Source: Flectonema sp. DT1601
Lineage: Eukaryota > Euglenozoa > Diplonemea > Diplonemida > Diplonemidae
Reading direction: 5' to 3'
Assembly: GCA_964019425.1 (NCBI GenBank)
Contig: OZ025805.1
Location: forward strand, 1,030,001 to 1,094,000
Length of the DNA stretch: 64,000 nucleotides
Under the pieces are notes generated by a model. The model was not told the origin of the DNA. It was given only the letters and a program-made list of their open reading frames with translations, and searched no databases. The position numbers and the translations under genes were made by a program. Positions 30,660-42,600 of this stretch are shown piece after piece (the stretch's first letter is position 1; each line of letters starts with the position of its first letter).

Positions 30660-33600
30660 ATGGAAGCTGATTTAAAATGGCTGGAACGTGCCGGTGAATT
30701 AGATTTATTCGGTAGCCCGTTACACGTTGCTGCTGTTGCTTCTCCACTGCCGTCACGCTCGGAAATATTACGAAGTACTTCCTTCGTATTGGATGCAACA
30801 ACACCACATGGAGATGTGCTGCTTGTTAATGAAAACAGTGCAGTGAAACCGGCAACAGGATGGGTCACAGTACATGCTGTTGAACCAATAACTCATGGCA
30901 TACATGAATGGTCTATAAAGATTGAAAACCAAGGAGAGACAAGTGACGGATCAGGACTGATGTTAGGTATCGTACCAAAAGTATTTTGTAGATACGATTC
31001 ATTCATATCTCAAGGTGGTGGATGGTGTTTATCAAGAGCTGGGAAGTTTTACGGACACTGGAAAAGAGTTGAAGGAATCGGGTCTACCGGAACACTCGTA
31101 TTCGGAACTGGCGACACTGTCACTTTTGAGTTAGACACTGAAACATCAAGGATGACTGTTGCTGTTGGTGATAGGTTTGTTGTTGGGGAAATCTCAAAAC
31201 TAACTCCCGAAGTGTATCCTGCTGCATCTCTACACTACCGTCAACAGCATATCTGCTTTGAATCCCGTCGGAAAAAGCAAAAGAAGTATCCAGTCAGAGG
31301 CTGGTTTCAAAAGTCACTCCAACACCAATGCCACGTTATGTTCAAACTCTCTCACCACCATCTCCGTAACAGAGTTAGTCAGCTGCTATCGAGAGGGTTG
31401 TCGCAGAGGGGAACTGAAAGGCAAACCGAATGGGAGGATTATTATTTATTACGTCAAGATGTCTTGAGTGCTATTATAAATGGTGTGTCGAAGCTAATTG
31501 AGACTCCTGAAGCACATCAACATTCATATTCTCATAGAGGAATTGTTGCAACTCAGGGAGTGACTCCAGAAAAAGTTGTTGCAAACTGTGGTATTCAACT
31601 TTCACTCTCTCTGTTGTCTGCGGTAGCTGCGGATAATCCTGCGGTGTGTGAAGCGGTGTTTGAAACTCTCGGAAGGCAATTTCAATCTCAACCTCTTTTC
31701 TCTTTTTCTCCTTACTCTCCTGATGGATCACTTATTCCTATATGTACGTTAGAACACCTCCGTGTGGCTGCCTCAACACATGTTTCACCGGCATCAATAA
31801 AACTACTCGTCATTATTGCTCTACTTCGTAGTGATGCTACGGAATGCCTTAGAACGTTGAAAACACTTGTTGACTTACCTCCAGCTAGTCAGAACTTCGC
31901 TGTTGATGTTAGTGACATGTTCTGTAGATTACAGAGAGCTTTAGCACCGTACGACTTACCTATATTAAGATACTCTGATGAGGTTGATAAAATAGATATA
32001 AGACTAGCTGTGTGTCATTGTCCTAGTTCGGTTTGGGGTTCATCACCTCGACCTGATCGATTCGTTGTAAAAAGTATTGCTTCCAACGTCAACTATCTCT
32101 TTATAGCAATCGTATCTGTTGGTATCATAAAATTAGGTCACGGCAGGGGTTGCATCCCAACTGATGTACTCGCTAAAAATGATGAAATACCTGGAAATGT
32201 CACTCTAGCATATGTCAATGGTAATTTATATGTACGTCCAACTCTCGAATGCCGCAGTGGTATCTTTGCCAACAAAGACCTAATTGTTCTCGATCCCGTA
32301 AACTTATCTATCAAGGGATTCATCAAGGCTGATGGCTTTGGTAGCATTGAAACCTGCGATGTCAGACATACACCATTGGCTTTGCAAGAAGGATCAAAAA
32401 TTGAGAGTAGGATATTTACTGATGGAGTTTATTTATATTTGGCTTCTGCTCATCCAAAGCGAACTCTTAAAGATGAAGGAGGATCTTTATTGCATCCTCC
32501 GACATCATCATTGCAATGTCGAGATACGTCAAATCCGGTTGTTGTTACTACCTTCGACCCATCTAATATGAGGGTCGTTAGATCTGTTACTTTAGCTGGT
32601 CCAAAACCGAGTTCTGTTGAAGCTCTACGAGGGTCTGGTGGTTCTCAAAGAAAGGTACTCCACCTTGACAAAGAATCTTATATTGATTTAGGTCCAATTC
32701 CTGAAGCACTTCAATCTCCATTTAGTCATATGTCAATTGAGTTGTGGTGTAAACCAGCTGGACCAGATGATGTGAGAAATGTTTATGTTCATGGAGACAA
32801 ATCATGTGGAAGAGAAGTTTTTATTGATATCCATTGTCTTGATAATTGTTTAATTGTAAAAGGTGGAGTTAGAACTGATGTCAGAAATGGTATTCGCAGC
32901 TGTTCAACATCAGCGACAATGCCAAGCTGTGGATGGGTTCATATTGCTCTGGTCTTTGATGGGGTTTGGATGTTATATTTGAATGGAATACCTTCAGGTA
33001 CTTCACGTGTTGAGGATACATCTGTTGGTTGTACAAAACAACCACGACGGTGGATTTTGGGATCAAATTTCTCCGGTTCAATCACTGAAGTTCGAATCTG
33101 GTCTAGAGCACGACCTTGTGCTCTAATCCTCCGAGATTTACATTTCACGCAATCATCACTTTCACATTCAGAATCTAGTTTGATAACATACTACCCTTTG
33201 GATGAAGGTCATGGACATACGATTTATGACTGGGGTAGTTCTACACCAAAGCACAATGCCTGGATATCAAAAAAGGCTGCTCCACTATGGAGAGAGTCAC
33301 CTGACTGCCCAGTCACTAGTTCGGCTCACACTGATTGTTTGGCATCAAGTGAAATAGAGCAAAGTATGTGGCAAATATTCTTACCATCGATAGAGAACTG
33401 TGGGATGACTTGTAATGGAAGAGTGTTATCCGTTATATTAACTGAAGTGGAGGAGTTGATCCCTCAATCACCTCCTACTTCAGGACATCCTCAGTTTCTT
33501 AGATATGGATTGTCATCAACGTACTCTCTGGATGATGGCTGTCAGATTCCAACTATTGATCTACTCCTTCCGATAGTAGATGGTCCTTCACACTTTGATA

Positions 33601-36600
33601 GATCATTTAATGGAGTGTGGTATTGTTGTAAGAATCAATTCATCTGTTGGGCTGCTTCGAGATGTACAGTTCCATCTCCGTTACCAGATGATCCTTGTGG
33701 TCAGATAACTGAATTTGGACCATTGACCCCACTTCAATTAACGTCAAAGATATCAGAAGTTATGTCATCGTACGCTCTTCGATATGCTTCTCAATTCTGG
33801 TCGCAGTTATATCAACCGTTGTCTGTGGATCCAACGCCTGAGTTGTTTCAAATAGCGAGTGAGTTATTAGCGACTCAATTACCTCGACCAATCCAATCAA
33901 AGGGAGGCAGGAGGATATCAGTTAGCGCTGTTGAGGATTCTATTACCAATTCTAAATTAGTACTTTGCTGTCTTCGTTTACTCGGAACTAACTTTAAAGT
34001 TGTTCAAGCTTCTGGTGCAGATCCGGTTTCATTGGGACTTCGTACGGAATCTGACGAGGGTTCCAACGACAAGGATCACATAAGTAGTGTTGGTAGATTA
34101 CTTTATAGTCAATTACTAACCCTAATTGGGTTCAAAGACACTCCTGGTAATGAAACTTTTATATCAACTGCTGCTACTATCGCTCTTGCTGAAGGGTTGC
34201 CTTTAATATATACTCCTACCTCTCTTATTAGAATTCTGAAAAACCATCTGCTTCAAGGAGTAGATGTCCACAATGAGATAATTGTAAATACGATCTGTGA
34301 ACATATTTCAGGTTTGAAACATTCAATTGAGGTTGTTTCATGTTTTTGTGATGTCGATTGTGGAATGGAAGAGCTTATTCACTTTTATAAGTTACTAGTA
34401 GAGGCTAGCTTAGCTTGTCATAGCTTTAGATCATCACAAGAAGGTATCTCACCAGTAATAGCTGTCTTGTGTAGTTTACAGTCTGCATTATTGGGATCAG
34501 TTGCGACTAACGAAAAAGCAGCCGGAGAAGCTATTCAACAGCTACTTAGTGTTCATGCTTCTATTCTTCCAAAGATGTGCTCTATTACAGAGGATCTCTC
34601 AGATGATGACACCCTTCGCTATGTTCGAACTTCTGTTGTTGGTCGCGCTCTCGGAGCTCTAATCATGTCAGTACCTCTGTTGGTGAAAACAAATATCGGC
34701 GTCCGCAGATATTTAAACCTCCTTCAACAAATTTCAACTAGTCTCGAAGATTTATCAAAACGCCTGAAATCAGTCGCAAATGTTGAATATGAGTGGGACT
34801 CGAACTGGATGCCTGCATCAGATGATCCAAGTAAAGCTATTCAGCAAGAGTGCAATTTTGATCTTCCCAAGTGGTTTTATAGCATCAGACTAACTGTTGA
34901 GTTTGGTGCCGCACAAGCTGCTGGTCGCATGGTAAGGGGGCCACAGAAAAGTGGATCATGTCCGACGGAAAAGAATCTTCAAAAGTGGGTTGATTCATCA
35001 CTGTTTGCAGGTGGGATTAGAGAATCAACAAACAGTATGAGAGCTTGTGATGAGATAGCAGAAGGCACAGAGAAAGGAATGCAGCTTTGGAAGGCAGTAA
35101 GAAGTGACAATCACAGCCAAGCCCAAGCAGCAGAACCGACTGCAATAGTCTACGATGCCCTTCGCTATATATTTGCTGTCTTAGCAAGAGACTTAATGAA
35201 CAGCAACACTGACTGTGATGATTGTACTCAAACCCCATCACCTCCACAATCAGCTGAACACAAGCAAACCACTCAGACTGATGTCCCTCCTCCAACAGTT
35301 CCTTCGATCCCACCAACTCTGTTGGGAAAGTATCGGAAAGTTGAAGGGTTAAAAAACTGGTTAATACACATGCAAGAAGCTAGTGATGAAATAGATGTCC
35401 AACCTCCTCCGCTAATCCATTCGACGATTCCGTCATCAGGACAGCCGATGAGTACAATAATTGAACGCTGTAAGTTTATATTAAAGTTTCATCATTCACC
35501 AAATCCAACTGACAGTAAAGTTGTTTTAAAAGCATTGGTATCTTCTGGTACGTCAGGAGTTCATAAGTCTAAGAAGAAATGTTTTTCTCAAACTCCTAGC
35601 AGTTGGAGAAGTATGTTCAACGGTTGGAGAGCAATAAAGAAACTCCAAAGACTTCTTGCGATCAATCAACAAGAGGATGAAGTTCTATCTGATCAGTATT
35701 TAGTTTTACTATTGGAATTCTTAGCAGGAAATGACTTACAACTAAATTCAATTGAAGAAGTTATTCATGCGAGACAAGAGACGGGTAGGATTCGTGCGGA
35801 AGGACTTCAGTATTTAAAAACTATTATAGCAGAGAAAGCAAAACCGTTCAAACTAGAGGCTCTTCGTGTATTAGCGTCAGCCATGTCTTCACATCATTAT
35901 ACAGATGGAATAGCTTCCGTTGGTCCGTCAATTTCTGCGACGGTTCAAAGAAATGTTTATTCTTTATTAACTGTTTTACTCCTACCTTTTAGAGAGAGTA
36001 GTCCACCTAATGACACTGTCAGTCAAGTTCAATGTTGTTTAGTTTTGACGTTGTTGCATTGCAGATGGGATGCAGTTGATTTTGCGTTTTTGAGATCTGT
36101 CGATCTTCCAAAAATATTATTTAAATTATTTACATATTGGCGCAGTGATGGTACTGAAAAAGAAGAACTACCTCCACCTCCGACGAGTGTCAATACAGAT
36201 GGGGATGATCAGCAGTTAAAAACTCCTCAGCACCCACAACATCACAACGCTGCTGTTGCTTCCGATTTGTTCTCCGCGTGTACACTCAAAGCTGCGATGT
36301 TGTTGGCTCTGAATACGAATCCAGGAATTGTTAGAGCATCAATTCAATTTATTTATCAATCTGTTGATTGTTTGTGTAATGAACTCCATTTAAGTATTGC
36401 TGCTCTTCGTAATTCTCCAACCACATCGTCAATGCATGTGATTCACGTGGAATATTTATTAACAATCGTATCTTCGATAATTCAAGCTTTAAATGTAAGT
36501 GGGACTTCACCAGCATTAGCTTCAGCAAAGGGTGATCAGACTGGAGGTGTGCAGCTTAGGAAACATGCGGAGTCTCTTGGAGTGAATGAGTTGTTTAAAA

Positions 36601-39600
36601 TATTTACACTTTGTCTATCGACCCTTAGTAATAAACCAGATTGTTTTATGATATGTCAGTATGCTTTTTGTAATTTACGAAGCTTACTGCCGAACTTATC
36701 TCCGGAAGTTGCTGATGCAAAAGTCTCATCAGTTCTACATCAAACAGCTGTTGGGGATCAGTCTGCTTTAGATGTAGAAGAGCGACAAAAACCACCTCTC
36801 TCAGATCGTAGTACTGAACCACAATTAACACCTAAGAGGGTTAAGGCTGGTGCAAAAGCTGTCATTGAACTCGACGAGCCTGAAAAAACAAATAAACCAA
36901 CACCTGGGAGTATAACAATAGAATTCGTAGCCTCAACAGCTGCAGGTACTGAAGGAAGTAAAGATGCTGTTGTTGCTGCTGAGGCTGTTTTATTACTACG
37001 ACAGCTTCTACTTCATAGTCAGGTTTGGCAGCTTCCAGTGACCAGTTGGATAAATAGAGAATTTGAAAAAGATTTATCAAAAGCTGCGAAGGTTTCGTTA
37101 CCATCAAATAACTTACAAAGACTTGCCCTCTGCCTTGACGTAATGTGTGGAATGGGAAGACTCTTATGCATTAGAGAAGGTGTACAGGCTGAGTACACAG
37201 CTGGTAAGAGAAGTCGAACTGTAGAACCCGTCATTGTAACGGAAGTTAATAAACAAACAGGAAAGGCTGTAGTCATCGCTTCTGATCTATCACTTGGAGC
37301 GGAAGATATGGAAGTTGATATTAACAATCTTCGTGTTCAGCCTTCCTGTTCTTGGAATCCAGGTATCTCTACTTCTGTGAACCCAACTGGTATTACTCAA
37401 TCTCTTCCAACTGCATTACCCTGTTTTGGAACGTCATCGTCTGAGAATTATAACTTTAGAGAACCTTCTCCTCCAACTGACTTCGAAGTATTTTCAATGC
37501 CTCAATATCAAAAACTTTATATTCCACTTTTGAGTGTCGCTGTGAAGTATTTAACTCAAGAACAGGATTCGTCGGGTGGTTTTTGCTTTCCGAAACCGGC
37601 TTCAACCTGCGCCAGCTTTGTTGCAATATCAGCCAAGCTGTTAAAGTGTTTATCGTTGTATCTTGCTGTGCCGAGTTTTGCAGTTCAGTTTTTAAGATCA
37701 GACTACAGGAAAGTTATATTGCAGGCCGCGTCTATTCTGTCCCGAAGTAAGAAATACCACTCTGGAAACACTGAGTGTCTTGAAGGGAAGGTTCAACATC
37801 TACAGGAAGTTATACTTCAGAGATGGCAACAAGGAGAACCGACTGTTGTGAACTCACCTGCTGCATATCCCAGTACGGAACCGTCTGAGGTAGCTGACGA
37901 TACGAATGCGGAACAGTCGCAGCATCAGCAACACGTCGCGCAACTGAATTCAAAAAGAAATGGAAGTAGACGACTAGCAGCTGAAGATCTATCTCAAATA
38001 CTACCTGGCTTTGGAACACTATTATGTATGAAGGCATTAGAAATAGCAAAAGACGATAAGGACAGAGCCGCAGCTATTCTGATGGACAACGTTGACGAGA
38101 TTGCAGCGGCAGTTGAAGCTGACGAAGCTTTAGCAAACGCTGCTACCCCTTCTGCTTCGACATCTGTTCCTCTAGAGCCAGTTCTTTCTCATTTTAAAAA
38201 TAATTCAGTTCGCTACGCTCTGTCATTCGGTCCAGTTGGAACAGGAAGGTTAACAATTCCCCTGAAGGAGAACCAAAATACAGTATTTAACAAAACTCAT
38301 GAATTCACTGTAGAACTGACCCTCAGAATTCAGGGAGAAGGAATGTTTAAAAAACAACGACTACACCCCGACATCACTCCAATGCTACCACTTCGAATAC
38401 TTGATGCCGCGAAGGTATTGGAAGTAAGTTGTTGTGATGCTTTTATTCAGGTAGTGATTCAAACAGATAGTCCTATCGTTAGTAAACAACAACAACAACA
38501 AGTAGATATGTCGTCTTCATCAAGTTCAACATCATCGAGTGGGACAGTCAGTTGTAATATTCCAACATCTGAGAAGTCAGATTGGTTTCGTCTTGTAATT
38601 CGATGTAGCCCTCATGTTACTGAAGTATGGGGAGATGGGAAACTATACGCTCTTTCAACAATGGAAAACACCAACAGAAGTATCGTTGAAGAATTAATAG
38701 TCGGACCTGGTCTTACAGAACCAGCTACTGAACTACATCCATGTGTTGCTATAGAAGTGTCCTCATTAAGGATTTGGAATAGTTGTGTTAGTTCTCGACA
38801 AGCAGAAGCTCTTTCGTTAAAAGGAAATGATTTGGTGTCAGAGTCAATTGTTGATAGTCACACGATATTAAACATTCTAATGGTTGATGGTTCTGGATCA
38901 AGTTGTTCATCAATCCTACCATCTGGTAAGTTGTACTCTGCAGGATATCTTAGTGGAGGTGTTCGTTGGTGTTGTTCTCAACTTCCTTCGTTCATCGTGA
39001 ACGATTCGTCTTTAAAATCTGCAACTGTTGGTGATGCTGGAGAATCACTTTCAAATACGAATCCAAATTCGAACCCAAATATAAATCCTGGATCATATTT
39101 ACTATCGGATTCACCTCACACTAATATTGACATCCCAAGAACAGAATGGAACTCATCATTCAACAACACTACTGCGATTGAAAAGTTAATTCAAGTTCTC
39201 TGTTTGTCTGGTCAAGCGCTCTGCATTGACTTAGGTCGAGCACTTATTCGAGTTATAATTGAAAACACTTTATCAAACAACAGATATTCACTCTGGGGAA
39301 TGACTGTTGAGGAGGTAGGTGAGTTTTATACTGAACTATCTATTGAAGAAAGTGGTCAGAATCTAGCATCAACATTGGCCTTTATTCCGGAACTGACTGG
39401 TTGTGGAGTTAAGGGAAAGTCGCATTGTTTGGGTGTGCAGAGTTGGCTTTCTTCAAACCCAAGTAGTCAACATATAGATCAGTTTATCTCAGAAGCTCTT
39501 GAGATTCTTGAAGAGCCTCCCGACACTTATATTTATGAGACTCCCTCTCATCCTTATGTACCATCAGATGTGATGCTTGAGACTGTTGAAGTTCCTGGTG

Positions 39601-42600
39601 CTGATTCGTATTCTATCACATTCGATCCTCGGTGTAAGACACTCGATTACTTACACTTTTACACCAATCGTTCTCAGAAAGTCCAGCTTGCTAAGTTTCC
39701 TGATTCTCAAGGGCAGTGGACTCCTTTACTTATCGAAAAACAGTCGTCCTTCACACTCAAATTCTCAGGAGATGCAGCAACACCTTCATACTGGGGATAT
39801 CTTATGTGTGTCACAGTCTCGACTCCCAGGTTCGAACTTGCCTGCGACATGCTCTCAGTCATACTTCAGGGCGCTTCTAAATATCGTCAAATTTGCACAG
39901 CAACTGTTGCCTCTCTTTTAACTGCAGCATTCCATAAGAATGTTGGGAGGAGACGTCTGAAAGTCGGGATGGTTTTGGCAAATTTGCTTGGGAAGTGCTG
40001 TAGCTATTTTAAAGCCTATGCAATCCCCAGACTGGAACCTCTGCTTGCTGACATCCGGAAACAGGGAGATGCTCAGATTACGAAAGAAGGTTCTGCGAAA
40101 GGAGGGATAACAGGAGTAGCAAAGAGTCACTCTCGATACCTTCAAGTGATTGCTGAGATTTGTGTTTCTGCTGAAATAGCAGACAGACACTGGTTGAATA
40201 CTAAGAGAGAACAATGGGGAGTTGCAAAGAGGAATTATGATGAAGCTCTTCGTCGATGCTATTTATCACCAGCAATTAGACCACCGCTAACAGAGACACC
40301 ATTATCTCCAACATGTACGCTACGATGTGCGTCAGGTTCTAATAATATTGTAAGGGGGAAGTCTTTATTATTTTCTGATGGTGTCTGGAGAACAGTTCAA
40401 GACACTACTGGTGTTATGATTGGTCGATGGTACTACGAGGTTAGACTTTTATCAGCTGAACCAGCCTACATTGGATGGGCGTGCGAAGCAATTGACACCG
40501 CCTGTGGAGAATGCAACAACAGTTGGTCAATTTGTGGTAACAGAGGATGTAAGTACCACAGCGGTGAGCGATCTGTGTACCCAACGTCTTTTACTGACCT
40601 ACAAGTACCAAAATGGAAAGGCCGAGACATAGTAGGAGTCATGCTGGATCTTTATGCACGAACCCTCGAGTACACTTTAAATGGAAAACCTCTCGGCATT
40701 GCATACTCAAAGCTCCCTTCTGTATTCTACTTTCCCACAATCACTGTTGGAAATTGCAGTGTAGAGGTTAATTTTGGTGAGACAGTTTTTGCTCAAGCAC
40801 CCCCTCCTGGGTTTTTACCCCTTCATGGAGGAACACCATGTCCTCCTGGAGTACCTATATATAGATTATTATCATTCGTTGATAGTTGTGATGCTCTGTT
40901 ACAGAGTAAGACTCTACCAGGGTTTTATAAAGGACTAGAAGTACAAGATGATCCTCCAAAGGGAACACGTGATGGGACTGACTTTATGGAAGTTCAAGTG
41001 TTAGATGGAAGACCAAAGATTGATCACTTAACAACAGTACGATCAACAGCAGCAGCATGTACAGTTAGAGGAACTGCACGAGTTACAGATTCTGGAAAGT
41101 GGTACTACGAAACTACTTTATCATCTGATGGTCTGATGCAATTGGGTTGGTTAAGTTCAACTTCTATTAATTCAACAATGAGAGGTATCGGTGATGATAC
41201 AAAGTCATGGGCATATGATGGCTGTCGACTATTAGTTCGTCATCGTAAGGAACACACTCAAATAAAAGGTTCTCATATTTGGAGGGAAGGAGACATCGTT
41301 GGATGCCTCCTCGACTTGGATAATGGAATTATTAGATTTTCATTAAACGGAGATCTGTTGCATTGCGCTATTCCGAGTCAACCAAACAGCACAGCAACAA
41401 CAACTTCAGACGCCTTCTCTTCAATAAATACTTCAGAGTGGTACAGCCCTGGGGTGTCTATGGATCCTGAGAACTGCATCTCTTTTAACTTCGGATCGAC
41501 GTCATTTGTGTATAAGCCTGCTGGGTATCGAGGTATTGGTCTACCCTGGGGAGTATTGTCTGCATTAGATAGTAGTAGTACTGAGCAATTACCTGACTCT
41601 CTTCCGTTTAAAAACACTCTTGAAAGTGATCAAGTGATAGTACGAACTGTTAACAGTCTTTGTCATATTCATCGACAGAATTTATTTTCTCTTAAGTTGG
41701 ATGAGTTGGTGACGCCTTCGAATTTTCCTGAAACTTTATCGGGAGATGTGTCTTCTGAGGATCTGATTTCTAGAGTTCAGGTACTTCGTAATTTCAATCA
41801 ATTATACAGACTGTTATTTCCTTATCTAAATATTGGATGTGACTCATTAAATAAGTCTTCTGAAGAATTGGGAGTCTTGAGTTCAGCAGCGAAGAAATGC
41901 AAAACACTTCTATTCTCGACAACAACAACTTCCATACTACAACACCAAGTCACGTTAGCTAATAGTATGGTTGAGCCTGTGCAGGCTAAAGTTACTTTAA
42001 ATAGAAGACGAGCTCAATCACATCGAATAGACCCAACTAGAGATAAAGACGGAACTGTTTCTTTATTCGGACAGATCTACACCCTCTTAGCAAATAGTTC
42101 TCAAAGGGATAATATGTTTTTTACAACTCGTAGATTTTGGGCTGTGTCATTCCAAGGTGAGGGTGCTGAAGATGTTGGAGGGCCATACAGAGAATGTCTT
42201 GCTGAGATGTGTAGTGAATTAATGAGACCATCAACACTTCCTCTTTTTATTACAACTCCGAATGGAAAGAATGACATTGGAACGCACAGGGATAGAATGC
42301 ATTTGAATCCAAGGATATGCACCTACTTACAGAAGTCAATGGTTTACTTTTTAGGAGTTTTAATGGCTGCTTGCATGAGATCGAATGAACCGTTACCTCT
42401 GTATCTGACTCCAATTATTTGGAAACGATTAGCTGATGATCCATTGTCCCCTTCTGACATAGAATCTATTGATAAAAGTGCGTTAACAAGTTTAACATAT
42501 TTATTGAGATTAGAAGACGAAGGAGTGACCAATTCAATGTTTAAAGAAATCTATGAGGGATACTTTACTACTGAAGTTAGTAGCGGTGATGATGTTGACT

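Noticed and set aside
39828-39842. tRNA B-box-like GGTTCGAACTTG within the HECT gene
   Set aside because: No A box, acceptor stem or terminator around it; chance match in coding sequence.
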